From the NCBI GenBank assembly GCA_964467785.1, contig CAYXVB010000027.1:1-30080 (forward strand): a stretch of DNA of 30,080 nt, written 5' to 3'. The stretch is from CAYXVB01 sp964467785 (GTDB taxonomy: Bacteria; Bdellovibrionota; UBA1018). Below, one piece after another: positions 1 through 7,874 of the stretch. Position numbers and translations under genes: made by a program. The notes beneath the pieces are model-generated. The model saw nothing but the letters and a program-made list of their open reading frames with translations. It made no database searches and had not been told where the DNA came from. The stretch's first letter is position 1. Each line of letters begins with the position of its first letter.

Positions 1-73
1 GATCGCCCTTCAAGAATAGCTTACGATTTTCACGACGGCAGAGCCGACAAACAGAACCACTATAACGAGACAT
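1..73 (-). CDS. rpsD: 30S ribosomal protein S4, N-terminal fragment (cut by window edge)
   Basis: The first 24 codons are visible, starting at ATG (71-73) and reading MSRYSGSVCRLCRRENRKLF, then LKGD. This is the conserved S4 N-terminus. S4 is a primary 16S rRNA-binding assembly protein of the 30S body. Cys9 and Cys12 form the CxxC half of the zinc-type (C+) N-terminal motif. The gene begins 3 nt after the rpsK stop, so it is co-transcribed with rpsK and rpsM in the alpha-operon part of the cluster. The rest of the gene lies beyond the window. Confidence 0.9.
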   Translation of the reverse strand, partial: MSRYSGSVCRLCRRENRKLFLKGD

Positions 74-76
74 AAA

Positions 77-502
77 TCAGACCCTTCTCCGCTTCGGAGG
101 ACGGCAGCCGTTGTGAGGAATGGGCGTCACGTCCTCAATATAAGTCACACGCAGGCCAACCGCACTGAGCGCACGCAGGGCGGATTCACGACCAGCTCCT
201 GGCCCGCTAACGAAAACCTGAACTGAACGCATACCATTCTCAATAGCTTTGCGAGCAGCATCCTCAGCGGCAACCTGGGCAGCAAACGGGGTGTTCTTGC
301 GGGAACCGCGGAAGCCTTTGCCCCCAGCGCTGGACCAGCAGATGCCGTTGCCCATCGAATCAGTGATCGTCACAATCGTATTATTGAAGGTAGAGAGGAC
401 ATAGACGTTTCCGTTGGAAACATTCTTCTTGCCCTTCTTCACTCGCTTTACAGCCCCTTCAACAGATTCTGTTTTGGTCGATTCAACTTTCTGTTCTGAC
501 AT
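77..502 (-). CDS. rpsK: 30S ribosomal protein S11
   Basis: S11 sits on the platform of the small subunit and contacts 16S rRNA near the mRNA exit path. The 141-residue product has the full family core: the GNVYVLSTFNNTIVTITD start, the GGKGFRGSRKNTPFAAQ segment and the C-terminal PHNGCRPPKRRRV tail. It is about 12 residues longer than usual because of an N-terminal Lys/Glu/Val-rich lead (MSEQKVESTKTESVEGAVKR). It lies between rpsM (19 nt upstream) and rpsD (3 nt downstream). The Shine-Dalgarno ahead of its ATG is weak, which fits translational coupling to rpsM. Confidence 0.97.
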   Translation of the reverse strand: MSEQKVESTKTESVEGAVKRVKKGKKNVSNGNVYVLSTFNNTIVTITDSMGNGICWSSAGGKGFRGSRKNTPFAAQVAAEDAARKAIENGMRSVQVFVSGPGAGRESALRALSAVGLRVTYIEDVTPIPHNGCRPPKRRRV

Positions 503-521
503 ATCTTCAATTACCTACTTC

Positions 522-905
522 TTACTTCATCGCCTTGACGGACTTCTTGCCGGCAATGGCGACCGCAGGGCCCTTACGGGTACGTGCGTTCGAATGAGTA
601 CGCTGACCGTGAACCGGGAGACCGCGGCGATGACGAATGCCACGATAGCAACTCAAGTCGACCAAGCGCTTGATGTGGAGACTAACTTCGCGACGAAGAT
701 CACCTTCCACGCGATGCTTGCGATCGATGATGTCACGGATCTTAGCGACTTCCGCTTCCGTGAGGACATCTGACTTGCGATCAAGCTCGATACCAGCTTC
801 CGCAAGAATGAGCTTAGCCGTCGGACGGCCGATGCCAAAAATATAGGTCAATGCTACTTCCATCCGCTTATTGCGGGGGAGATCGACTCCCGCGATACGA
901 GCCAC
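522..905 (-). CDS. rpsM: 30S ribosomal protein S13
   Basis: S13 is a head protein of the 30S subunit that contacts P-site tRNA and forms an intersubunit bridge. The 127-residue product opens with MARIAGVDLPRNKRMEVALT and contains the conserved YRGIRHRRGLPVHGQRTHSN stretch followed by ARTRKGP near the C-terminus. The start codon is GTG, preceded by a strong AGGAAGG Shine-Dalgarno six bases upstream. It follows rpmJ by 19 nt and precedes rpsK, the normal alpha-operon order. Length is usual for the family. Confidence 0.97.
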   Translation of the reverse strand: MARIAGVDLPRNKRMEVALTYIFGIGRPTAKLILAEAGIELDRKSDVLTEAEVAKIRDIIDRKHRVEGDLRREVSLHIKRLVDLSCYRGIRHRRGLPVHGQRTHSNARTRKGPAVAIAGKKSVKAMK

Positions 906-924
906 GGTCTACCTTCCTTTCAAC

Positions 925-1038
925 TTACCCTTGACGCTGTTTGTGGCGCGGATTCTCACAGATCACACGAACCACACCCTTGCGTCGAACCACTTTGCAC
1001 TTGTCACAAATTTTCTTAACAGATGCGCGAACCTTCAT
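925..1038 (-). CDS. rpmJ: 50S ribosomal protein L36
   Basis: A 37-codon gene (ATG at 1036-1038, TAA at 925-927) encodes MKVRASVKKICDKCKVVRRK followed by GVVRVICENPRHKQRQG, a standard bacterial L36. L36 is a small zinc-ribbon protein of the large subunit. The zinc ligands are visible as Cys11, Cys14, Cys27 and His32, so this is the zinc-binding C+ paralogue. It lies 10 nt after map and ahead of rpsM. infA, which often sits between map and rpmJ, is not there. Confidence 0.97.
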   Translation of the reverse strand: MKVRASVKKICDKCKVVRRKGVVRVICENPRHKQRQG

Positions 1039-1048
1039 AACTCCGTCC

Positions 1049-1798
1049 TCAAATTACAGTCAAAATCTCCGGACCCCGGGGAGTAATGGCAACCGTGTGT
1101 TCAAAATGAGCAGAAAGCGACCTATCCACAGTTACTGCCGTCCAGCCATCACCGAGGACCTTCACTTCGTGACTGCCCGCATTGATCATCGGCTCGATAG
1201 CCAGAACCATCCCCACTTTTAACCCAAGCCCCTTGCCTTTCGGCCCATAATTGGGGACCTGAGGGTCTTCGTGAAGAGCCCTGCCTATGCCGTGACCGAC
1301 GAACTCCCTTACCACACCGTATCCGAAACCCTCAACATAATTTTGGACGGCGTGGCCAATATCAAATACACGATTGCCTTCGCGACACTGTTGAATGCCG
1401 CGGCTCAGCCCTTCTTTGGTAACTTCAATCAATTGCTGGGCAGGTTTGGAAATCTTACCGACACCTACCGTACGGGCTGAGTCGCCATACCAACCGTCAC
1501 AAATAACACCGAAGTCCAAGCCAACGATATCCCCCTCTTTTAACGCACGTTTAAAGGAGGGAATTCCGTGCACTACTTCATCATTCACGGATATGCAAAC
1601 ACTGGCAGGAAATCCGTGATAGCCCTTAAAGGCTGGAATCGCCCCGAGCTCCTTAGTACGAGCTTCCGCAAAACGATCCAGATCACCAGTCGTGGCGCCA
1701 GGAACTGCCATCTGCGCCATTTCTTCCAGAATCTGCGCTACAATCGCACCCGCTTTTCGCATGAGGCCGATTTCGCGTTCAGACTTCAACGTAATCAT
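1049..1798 (-). CDS. map: Methionine aminopeptidase, type I
   Basis: A cytosolic dinuclear metalloprotease that removes the initiator methionine from nascent proteins after deformylation. The 249-residue length is typical for type Ia enzymes without an N-terminal extension. The pita-bread fold metal ligands are all visible: Asp95 (GLDFG), Asp106 (YGDSA), His169 (VGHGIG), Glu202 (IEPM) and Glu233 (HFEHT); the substrate-side His77 (VVHGIP) is also present. It follows adk by 30 nt and precedes rpmJ, a common spc-operon tail. Its functional partner, peptide deformylase, is encoded separately at 27613-28179. Confidence 0.97.
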   Translation of the reverse strand: MITLKSEREIGLMRKAGAIVAQILEEMAQMAVPGATTGDLDRFAEARTKELGAIPAFKGYHGFPASVCISVNDEVVHGIPSFKRALKEGDIVGLDFGVICDGWYGDSARTVGVGKISKPAQQLIEVTKEGLSRGIQQCREGNRVFDIGHAVQNYVEGFGYGVVREFVGHGIGRALHEDPQVPNYGPKGKGLGLKVGMVLAIEPMINAGSHEVKVLGDGWTAVTVDRSLSAHFEHTVAITPRGPEILTVI

Positions 1799-1828
1799 TC
1801 AACTGCCTGCACCAATATTCCGAGTGTA

Positions 1829-2470
1829 TTACTTCAAAGCTTGATGAAGGGCCCGGTAGACTTCATCAGCCGGCAACGACGCATCTAATACCTTGAGACT
1901 ACCAGCGTTCCGATAATACTGGACCAATGGTGCCGTTTGCTTGTGATAAACACCCAGCCGCTTCTCTATGACTTCAATTTTGTCGTCGTCCCTTTGCGTC
2001 AAAGCCGAACCGCACCTATCGCAAACACCGTCGGTCTTCGGCCTTATCGATACGACATGGTACATCGACCCGCAATTCAGACACGTACGGCGACCAGAAA
2101 GACGAGACACCAACTCCGCGTCCACAATTTCAAACAAAACTGCGCGGTCAACCCTACGACCCTGTTCGGACAACATTTGGTCGAGCGCGCTTGCTTGTGG
2201 AATTGTCCGCGGGAATCCATCGAGGACAAAACCATCGGCGCAATCGACAGACTTGGTACGCTCGGCAATCAAGCCGATAACAACAGAGTCTGGAACCAAA
2301 GCACCCTTATCCATATAGCCCTTAGCCTCAAGCCCGAGCGCTGACTTTTGGCTTATGGCTGAACGAAGCATGTCCCCTGTCGAAAGCTGGGGCCACCCCT
2401 TCTCTTCAACTAGACGTTTGGCTTGAGTACCTTTTCCAGAACCGGGGGGTCCAAGTAATACGAGAATCAT
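1829..2470 (-). CDS. adk: Adenylate kinase (zinc-LID type)
   Basis: Catalyses ATP + AMP <-> 2 ADP in the cytosol and balances the adenylate pool. The 213-residue product has the P-loop GPPGSGKGT at residues 7-15 and the AMP-domain signature DGFPRT at 84-89. It is a long-form enzyme whose LID domain carries a structural four-cysteine zinc site: Cys130, Cys133, Cys150 and Cys153. The ATG overlaps the secY stop by four bases (ATGA), indicating translational coupling. The secY-adk-map order is classic for this operon. Confidence 0.98.
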   Translation of the reverse strand: MILVLLGPPGSGKGTQAKRLVEEKGWPQLSTGDMLRSAISQKSALGLEAKGYMDKGALVPDSVVIGLIAERTKSVDCADGFVLDGFPRTIPQASALDQMLSEQGRRVDRAVLFEIVDAELVSRLSGRRTCLNCGSMYHVVSIRPKTDGVCDRCGSALTQRDDDKIEVIEKRLGVYHKQTAPLVQYYRNAGSLKVLDASLPADEVYRALHQALK

Positions 2471-3771
2471 GTGTAGGCCGCCCGCCCTTTAAGCCGGGTG
2501 TGTTTCATGAATCCTTCGTAATTACGCGTCAGGAGGAACGTCTCAATTTGAGCTACTGTATCAAGAGCAACGCCCACCAAAATCAGAACGCTGGTACCGC
2601 CAAAATAAAACGGAACTTTAAGCGTTTGGGTAAAAAACGTAGGTAACACGCAAATTGCAGAGATATATACCGCGCCACCAAGAGTCACGCGCGACAAGAC
2701 ATAATCTATATACTCTGCCGTGGGCTGACCCGGACGAATTCCAGGAATAAACCCGCCATACTTCTTTAGATTATCGGATACGTCGTCAGTTTTGAACTGA
2801 ACGGCAGTGTAAAAGTAGCAGAAAAAGACAATCAACCCAACGAAAAGAACGTTATAGAGCAGCCCTCCAGGCTGCAAAAGACCGGTCAAACGCTGGATCT
2901 TCTCCGAAGGGAAAAAGGAAGCCAACGTAGCTGGAAACATGATGAGCGAGGATGCAAAGATCGGAGGAATCACCCCTGCGGTATTCACTTTGAGGGGAAG
3001 ATTGGTGTTCTGACCACCATACACCTTACGACCAACAATACGTTTCGCATACTGAATAGGAATTCTCCGTGAGCCGCGCTCCACGAAGATAATCACGAAA
3101 AACGTACCAATGATTACCGCAAGAACCATCAAAATCTTGAAGAAACTTAGCTCTCCCGAACGGTACAAGCTAAGTGTACTTCCAATTCCTGAAGGAAGAC
3201 GGGCGGCAATGCCGGCATAAATCAGAAGGGAGATCCCGTTTCCGATTCCGCGCTCGGACATCTGCTCGCCTACCCACATCAGAAAGACCGTGCCTGCAGT
3301 CAATGTAGCTGTCGTTAATAGCTTAAATCCCATGCCAGGATGCAGAACAACTGATGGATTATTGTAGTGCTCTAAACCTGCCGCGATACTGTAACCCTGC
3401 ACCAGGCAAAGAATCACAGTTCCATATCGCGTGTACTGGGTGATCTTCTTCCGCCCCTGTTCGCCCTCCTTTTGGAGATCGTGCAGATGAGGGACGACAA
3501 CTGTCAGTAGCTGAAAAATAATCGAGCTGCTAATGTAAGGCATCACTCCAAGAGCGAAGACACTAAACCGCTCAAGCGCCCCACCGCTGAATAGGTTAAA
3601 CCATCCAAAGATAGTCCCCTGCATGTTAGCGAAAACCTGCTGAAGAGCTGCACCGTCTACTCCAGGAGTTGGGATATGAACCCCAACTCGGTAGACAGCC
3701 AACATAATCAGCGTAAAAACTATTCGCTTTCTTAGCTCTGGAATTTTAACCAGCCCATCAGCGCCAGACAT
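2467..3771 (-). CDS. secY: Preprotein translocase channel subunit SecY
   Basis: SecY forms the protein-conducting channel of the Sec translocon in the cytoplasmic membrane. The 434-residue length matches the family. The N-terminal amphipathic part (PELRKRIVFTLIMLAVYRVG), the plug-proximal TPGVDGAAL region and about ten hydrophobic spans are visible. Also present are the cytosolic loop IPIQYAKRIVGRKVYGG and the C-terminal motif ending GFMKHTRLKGRAAYT. It follows rplO by 65 nt and overlaps adk by 4 nt. It is somewhat more AT-rich than lon and clpX further right. Confidence 0.98.
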   Translation of the reverse strand: MSGADGLVKIPELRKRIVFTLIMLAVYRVGVHIPTPGVDGAALQQVFANMQGTIFGWFNLFSGGALERFSVFALGVMPYISSSIIFQLLTVVVPHLHDLQKEGEQGRKKITQYTRYGTVILCLVQGYSIAAGLEHYNNPSVVLHPGMGFKLLTTATLTAGTVFLMWVGEQMSERGIGNGISLLIYAGIAARLPSGIGSTLSLYRSGELSFFKILMVLAVIIGTFFVIIFVERGSRRIPIQYAKRIVGRKVYGGQNTNLPLKVNTAGVIPPIFASSLIMFPATLASFFPSEKIQRLTGLLQPGGLLYNVLFVGLIVFFCYFYTAVQFKTDDVSDNLKKYGGFIPGIRPGQPTAEYIDYVLSRVTLGGAVYISAICVLPTFFTQTLKVPFYFGGTSVLILVGVALDTVAQIETFLLTRNYEGFMKHTRLKGRAAYT

Positions 3772-3836
3772 AGCCGTTCAATCCTCTAAGGATGCGGTAC
3801 TGCGTTGTGACTTAAGGGGGAGGCGAGCCGCGAAAA

Positions 3837-4328
3837 TCACTTCTTGGCGGCCTTCTTTTCCTTAACTCGGACCTGTGGTCCCGGTACTGGGAGCAGCTCA
3901 AATTTGCCACCAGCGCTGGAGATTTTCTCCTGAGCGGACGAACTCACCTTATGAGCCTTAACAAAAACTGCTGTCTTAATCTCACCAGTCCCCAGAACGG
4001 TGAGGCGATCAAAACGCCCCTTAATTAGATTCGCTTGAACCAATGTCTCAAGGGAGACTTCCTTTAGACCAAAGCGAGCCAAATCTGCTACATTAACGGT
4101 AGCAATAGAACGCTTCGAGAAGCTGGTAAAGCCCCGCTTTGGAATCCGGCGATAAAGCGGCATTTGGCCGCCTTCAAATCCGGGACGCACGCTGCCGCCG
4201 CTACGAGCAAGCTGCCCCTTATCACCTTTACCCGAAGTCTGACCGTGACCAGAACCCGCACCGCGCCCAAGACGTTTACGCTTGTGAGTTGCACCGGGCT
4301 GAGCCTTGATCGTATTCAATTTAAGCAT
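3837..4328 (-). CDS. rplO: 50S ribosomal protein L15
   Basis: A late-assembly protein of the large subunit. The N-terminal rRNA-binding tail shows the usual Gly/Arg/Lys-rich pattern (RKRLGRGAGSGHGQTSGKG, then GFEGGQMPLYRRIPKRGF). The globular C-terminal domain follows. At 163 residues it is slightly longer than most bacterial L15 proteins, with a short basic tail KEKKAAKK. A GAGG Shine-Dalgarno lies six bases before the ATG. It is separated from rpmD by a 114-nt spacer and followed by secY. Confidence 0.97.
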   Translation of the reverse strand: MLKLNTIKAQPGATHKRKRLGRGAGSGHGQTSGKGDKGQLARSGGSVRPGFEGGQMPLYRRIPKRGFTSFSKRSIATVNVADLARFGLKEVSLETLVQANLIKGRFDRLTVLGTGEIKTAVFVKAHKVSSSAQEKISSAGGKFELLPVPGPQVRVKEKKAAKK

Positions 4329-4370
4329 TAGTTACCTCTATTTAGCAATCCAACCAGCCATCATGGCATG

Positions 4371-4388
4371 AGTCCGTCTACGCGGACT
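4371..4388 (-). other. Stem-loop in the rpmD-rplO spacer
   Basis: A perfect 6-bp stem AGTCCG/CGGACT with a 6-nt loop lies in the 114-nt spacer (4329-4442) between rpmD and rplO, in an operon where most spacers are 3-35 nt. No uridine run follows it, so it is not a standard terminator. It may be an RNA-processing or translational-control element for rplO, but that is inference. Confidence 0.35.
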
Positions 4389-4442
4389 ATCGTTCAACCC
4401 AGCCAATAGGTATCTCGACGGATAATAATGACGTACCGCCCC

Positions 4443-4640
4443 TTACCGAGCCTCCGCCACAACCTCTACCAGGTGGAGAACCCTCTTGATCATCCCGCGA
4501 ACAGCGGGCGTATTCTCAAGGGTACGAACCTGTTCGCGATGCTTAAGACCAAGGCCCGAAACCGTAGCACGCTGAAGCGGGTTACAGGCAACAAGACCCT
4601 TTTTGAGGCGAATTGTAATTGTCTTCTTCGTAGCAGCCAT
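4443..4640 (-). CDS. rpmD: 50S ribosomal protein L30
   Basis: A 65-residue L30, a small protein that binds 23S rRNA on the large-subunit surface. The conserved core is visible: ITIRLKKGLVACNPLQRATV, then GLGLKHREQVRTLENTPAVRGMI. It starts 20 nt after rpsE with a GAGG Shine-Dalgarno. rpsE-rpmD-rplO is the normal spc-operon order. Length is marginally above the usual 58-62 residues. Confidence 0.96.
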   Translation of the reverse strand: MAATKKTITIRLKKGLVACNPLQRATVSGLGLKHREQVRTLENTPAVRGMIKRVLHLVEVVAEAR

Positions 4641-4660
4641 ACTTACCTCTGCCCTAGCTC

Positions 4661-5176
4661 TTAGAGAATCTCGGCAACTGTCTTGCCGCGAGCCTTAGCG
4701 ATATCAGATATATTGCGAAGTTCCTTCAGGCCCTCCAACGTCGCGCGAACGACATTGTGGGGGTTATCACGACGAATCGATTTTGTGAGAATGTTCTTCA
4801 CCCCTGCGACCTCAAGAATCGCGCGAACTGAGGAACTAGCGATAATACCAGTGCCTTCGGGGGCGGGCTTCAAGAGAACTTGACTCGCACCAAAATGCCC
4901 GATGATATCATGCGGAATGGTGCTGCCCTCGAGCGGAATCTTCATGAGATTCTTCTTGGCTTGCTTTCCAGCCTTCTTGATCGCTTCCGGAACTTCTCCT
5001 GCCTTGCCAAGACCGACACCAACTTGGCCTTTCTTGTCACCGACGACCACGATTGCAGCAAAGCTGAAACGACGACCGCCCTTCACTACCTTGGCGCAGC
5101 GGTTGATGTGAATCACCTTATCGACGAATTCACTTTCCTCTTGCTGCTGCCGACCCATATGCTGTCCAGTTGCCAT
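4661..5176 (-). CDS. rpsE: 30S ribosomal protein S5
   Basis: S5 acts in decoding accuracy and mRNA unwinding at the entry tunnel of the 30S subunit. The 171-residue product has the double-stranded RNA-binding-like N-terminal domain (FVDKVIHINRCAKVVKGGRR, then FSFAAIVVVGD). The C-terminal domain shows GTGIIASSSVRAILEVAGV and the KSIRRDNPHNVVRATLEGL stretch. Start codon ATG with GGGAG eight bases upstream. It lies between rplR and rpmD. Confidence 0.97.
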   Translation of the reverse strand: MATGQHMGRQQQEESEFVDKVIHINRCAKVVKGGRRFSFAAIVVVGDKKGQVGVGLGKAGEVPEAIKKAGKQAKKNLMKIPLEGSTIPHDIIGHFGASQVLLKPAPEGTGIIASSSVRAILEVAGVKNILTKSIRRDNPHNVVRATLEGLKELRNISDIAKARGKTVAEIL

Positions 5177-5189
5177 GAGTATATCTCCC

Positions 5190-5570
5190 TTAGAACTTCA
5201 GACCGCTCTCACGAGCGGCGTCAGCCAGAGCCTTAATGCGGCCGTGATACAAATAACCACTACGGTCGAACACGACTTGCGAAATATTCTTCGCAAGAGC
5301 GCGCTTAGCAACCAGCCCGCCAATCAACTTGGCGCCCTCGACGCTGCCACCGACCTCCTTGGCCTTCATCTCTTCTTCAACCGTCGAGGCCGCGACTAAG
5401 GTATGACCCTTAGCATCGTCAACGATCTGAACGTAGAGATGAGCGTTTGAACGAAACACTGACAAACGTGGGCGCTCAGCCGAGCCTTCGAGGCCGGCAC
5501 GAATGCGACGCTTGCGCTTGTAGCGAATGACCTTCTTGGGACTCGTCGTCCGACGGATCTTAGTAGCCAT
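5190..5570 (-). CDS. rplR: 50S ribosomal protein L18
   Basis: L18 binds 5S rRNA together with L5 and docks it into the central protuberance. The 126-residue product has a basic N-terminal tail followed by RPRLSVFRSNAHLYVQIVDD and the C-terminal FDRSGYLYHGRIKALADAAR with the final ESGLKF. This matches the family end to end. It starts 9 nt after rplF and ends 13 nt before rpsE. Confidence 0.97.
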   Translation of the reverse strand: MATKIRRTTSPKKVIRYKRKRRIRAGLEGSAERPRLSVFRSNAHLYVQIVDDAKGHTLVAASTVEEEMKAKEVGGSVEGAKLIGGLVAKRALAKNISQVVFDRSGYLYHGRIKALADAARESGLKF

Positions 5571-5579
5571 AATAAATCC

Positions 5580-6125
5580 TTACTTCGCGCCCGCAGCCTT
5601 GCCCTGCTTGCGGATGATATGTTCGTCCACGTACTTGATGCCCTTACCCTGATACGGCTCCGGCTCCTTGAAAGAGCGAATCTTAGCCGCCACCATGCCA
5701 ACAAGCACCTTGTCCGCCCCGGTCACCACGACACGGGTGTTATTTTCCACTTTGGCAGAAATCCCAACCGGGAGAGTGTAATCAACCGGGTGAGAGTAAC
5801 CAAGAGTCATGGAAAGCACTTGGCCCTTCACGGCAGCGCGATAGCCGACGCCGACAATGTCCAACTCCCTAGTGAAACCAGTGTGGACACCATGAACCAT
5901 GTTGTTAATGAGAGTGCGAGTTAGGCCATGGAGCGCCGCTGCGTTCACCGCAATCTTCTCGTCACGAGTAACAACAACTGAACCATTGTCAACTTTCGCT
6001 GCGACCCCGCGAGGGAGCTTATGAGAAAGCTTACCCTTGGGTCCTTCGACCTTCACGAGACCATCTTTCACTTCAACTTTTACGCCCTGCTGGATCTTTA
6101 CAGGGGCTTTGCCAACACGAGACAT
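5580..6125 (-). CDS. rplF: 50S ribosomal protein L6
   Basis: L6 lies near the sarcin-ricin loop and the factor-binding site of the large subunit. The start is placed at the ATG at 6123-6125, giving MSRVGKAPVKIQQGVKVEVK, the normal L6 N-terminus, and 181 residues. The open frame continues 12 codons further upstream into rpsH, but that segment has no similarity to L6. The C-terminal signature EPEPYQGKGIKYVDEHIIRK is intact. It begins 4 nt after the rpsH stop. Confidence 0.96.
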   Translation of the reverse strand: MSRVGKAPVKIQQGVKVEVKDGLVKVEGPKGKLSHKLPRGVAAKVDNGSVVVTRDEKIAVNAAALHGLTRTLINNMVHGVHTGFTRELDIVGVGYRAAVKGQVLSMTLGYSHPVDYTLPVGISAKVENNTRVVVTGADKVLVGMVAAKIRSFKEPEPYQGKGIKYVDEHIIRKQGKAAGAK

Positions 6126-6129
6126 AGTC

Positions 6130-6528
6130 TTACCAAACCTCGCACAGAATCTCGCCGCCAACCTTCATCGTCCGCGCCTTATGGCCGGTCGTAAGTCCCT
6201 TGGACGTCGAGACAATCGCAATACCTGCTCCACTCAACGGGCGGGGCATCTGTTCATAACCAGCATACCGACGCAGACCGGGACGGCTAATGCGACGAAT
6301 ACCGCGGATAACACTTTCGCCGCCCTCAGTATACTTAAGATATACCTTAATCATCGGACGGCCCTCTTCGCGCATAAGGCGGAAGTTCTTAATGTAGCCT
6401 TCCTCCTTCAAAACGCGAACAACGTTGGCCTTCAGACGAGAAGCCGGAATTTCAACTTTTTCGTGCTTCTCCTTCACCGCGTTACGAATGCGGGTCAAAA
6501 GATCGGCAACAGGATCAGTCATGCTCAT
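6130..6528 (-). CDS. rpsH: 30S ribosomal protein S8
   Basis: S8 is a primary 16S rRNA-binding protein and, in enterobacteria, the translational repressor of the spc operon. The 132-residue product begins MSMTDPVADLLTRIRNAVKE and has the C-terminal STSKGLTTGHKARTMKVGGE motif followed by ILCEVW. It lies between rpsN and rplF. Whether it autoregulates here cannot be told; no rRNA-mimic target was identified near rplE. Confidence 0.97.
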   Translation of the reverse strand: MSMTDPVADLLTRIRNAVKEKHEKVEIPASRLKANVVRVLKEEGYIKNFRLMREEGRPMIKVYLKYTEGGESVIRGIRRISRPGLRRYAGYEQMPRPLSGAGIAIVSTSKGLTTGHKARTMKVGGEILCEVW

Positions 6529-6548
6529 AATCGATATCCTCTTCCGTC

Positions 6549-6734
6549 TTACCAGCTCGACTTGGTGACACCCGGAAGCTGACCCTTAAGGGCCAAGCCA
6601 CGGAAGCACAGACGGCACATATTAAACTTGCGCATATACGCGCGGGGACGACCGCATAGCCCACAACGATTGCGGACGCGGGTCTTGAACTTCAGCTTCT
6701 TCCCGATTCTCTCGAGTTTGCACTTCTTCGCCAC
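6549..6734 (-). CDS. rpsN: 30S ribosomal protein S14, zinc-binding short type
   Basis: A 61-residue S14 of the short zinc-binding (type Z) form, located in the head of the 30S subunit. The four zinc ligands are visible as Cys24, Cys27, Cys40 and Cys43 in RCGLCGRPRAYMRKFNMCRL. The C-terminus GQLPGVTKSSW is standard. The start codon is GTG, preceded by AGGAG seven bases upstream. It follows rplE and precedes rpsH. The longer zinc-free S14 type is not present in this cluster. Confidence 0.97.
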   Translation of the reverse strand: MAKKCKLERIGKKLKFKTRVRNRCGLCGRPRAYMRKFNMCRLCFRGLALKGQLPGVTKSSW

Positions 6735-6746
6735 TTTGCGTCTCCT

Positions 6747-7469
6747 TTACTTGCGGAACGGCATGCCCAGTTCCGTCAGCAGCGAGCGGGCTTGCTCATT
6801 ATTCGTCGCGGTCGTTTCGATTGTGATCGTCATACCACGAACCTTGTCAACTTTATCGTAGTTGATTTCGGGAAAGATGATCTGCTCACGAATACCGAAG
6901 GAATAGTTGCCACGACCATCAAACGACTTTGTGTTTACGCCTTTGAAGTCGCGAACACGAGGAAGTGCAACGTTCATCAGGCGATCCAAAAACTCATACA
7001 TACGTGCGCGACGCAAAGTCACCATAACACCGACCGTGTTACCCTTACGGACCTTAAACGCAGCGATGGCCTTCTTAGCACGTGTGAGAACTGGCTTCTG
7101 ACCAGTAATCGCCATGATCTCGTCAAAGGTGCTATCAAGAACTTTCGGGTTTGCAACCGCTTCCTTGACTGCACAATTAACAACAACCTTTGTGAGGCGA
7201 GGCACCTGCATTGGATTCTTGAACTGATGTTCCTTCATCAATGCGGGCACGACCTTATCATGATAGTGCTTCTTCAGGCGCGGCGTCTTACTGGGAGAAG
7301 TCTTCGTTTCTCCCGGAGCGGCAATCTTAATGCCCGCAGCGGACTCTTCCTTAGCCTTTTTAGCCTTGGCACGACCTGCTTCAGCAGCCGCTTTCTTGGC
7401 TTCAGCCTTCGACTTAGCAGCGTCGCTTTCAGCGCCCGCAGCCTTCTTATTTTCGTTATCGGCTACCAC
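6747..7469 (-). CDS. rplE: 50S ribosomal protein L5 with long Ala/Lys-rich N-terminal extension
   Basis: L5 binds 5S rRNA and forms part of the central protuberance. The conserved domain runs from about PRLKKHYHDKVVPALMKEHQ to ITIETTATNNEQARSLLTEL. I place the start at GTG 7467-7469, six bases after a full AGGAGG Shine-Dalgarno. An ATG 33 nt further upstream (7502) would overlap rplX, and the Shine-Dalgarno would then lie inside the coding region. The protein is 240 residues against about 180 normally. The first ~60 residues are a low-complexity Ala/Lys/Glu stretch (KSKAEAKKAAAEAGRAKAKK) that is likely disordered. Confidence 0.93.
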   Translation of the reverse strand: MVADNENKKAAGAESDAAKSKAEAKKAAAEAGRAKAKKAKEESAAGIKIAAPGETKTSPSKTPRLKKHYHDKVVPALMKEHQFKNPMQVPRLTKVVVNCAVKEAVANPKVLDSTFDEIMAITGQKPVLTRAKKAIAAFKVRKGNTVGVMVTLRRARMYEFLDRLMNVALPRVRDFKGVNTKSFDGRGNYSFGIREQIIFPEINYDKVDKVRGMTITIETTATNNEQARSLLTELGMPFRK

Positions 7470-7488
7470 GGTAATCCTCCTGTCCGAA

Positions 7489-7863
7489 TCACGCTGCGTC
7501 AATGACAGAGTCGCAGCGCTTGCAGACTCTTACTTTGGTCTTCTTAGCGGACGCCGTAGCGCCCTTCTTCTTGCCCTTGGCCGGAGCATCGATCATTTTG
7601 TGGCCATGACGGACGCCGCGATTACACTTGCTACAGAAAAGCTGGATGTTCGAGTAGTGAAGCGGGAGCTCCTTCTCGATGATGCCGCCCTGGGGGTTCT
7701 GCTGCGAGGGGCGAACATGGCGCTTTACCATGTTGACCTTCTCAACCGTTACACGGCCAGTCTTGGTGCTAACGCTGAGAACCTTACCGACCTTACCCTT
7801 TTCCCGACCGGCGATGATCTGGACTTGATCGTTCTTGCGAATCGACAGTTTCACAGTTTCCAT
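7489..7863 (-). CDS. rplX: 50S ribosomal protein L24 with two CxxC pairs
   Basis: L24 nucleates large-subunit assembly on 23S rRNA. The KOW segment is visible near the N-terminus (VQIIAGREKGKVGKVLSV), followed by VEKVNMVKRHVRP and NPQGGIIEKELPLHYSN. The C-terminal half holds two CxxC pairs, Cys77/Cys80 and Cys114/Cys117. They are separated by a Lys/Ala-rich insert (KGKKKGATASAKKTK), which makes the protein 124 residues instead of about 105. The paired cysteines suggest a zinc ribbon. It sits between rplN and rplE. Confidence 0.95.
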   Translation of the reverse strand: METVKLSIRKNDQVQIIAGREKGKVGKVLSVSTKTGRVTVEKVNMVKRHVRPSQQNPQGGIIEKELPLHYSNIQLFCSKCNRGVRHGHKMIDAPAKGKKKGATASAKKTKVRVCKRCDSVIDAA

Positions 7864-7874
7864 AAATATCTACC

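Noticed and set aside
6126..6161. Upstream extension of rplF to 6161
   Set aside because: The extra 12 residues are unlike L6 and overlap rpsH; MSRVGK at 6125 is the family start.
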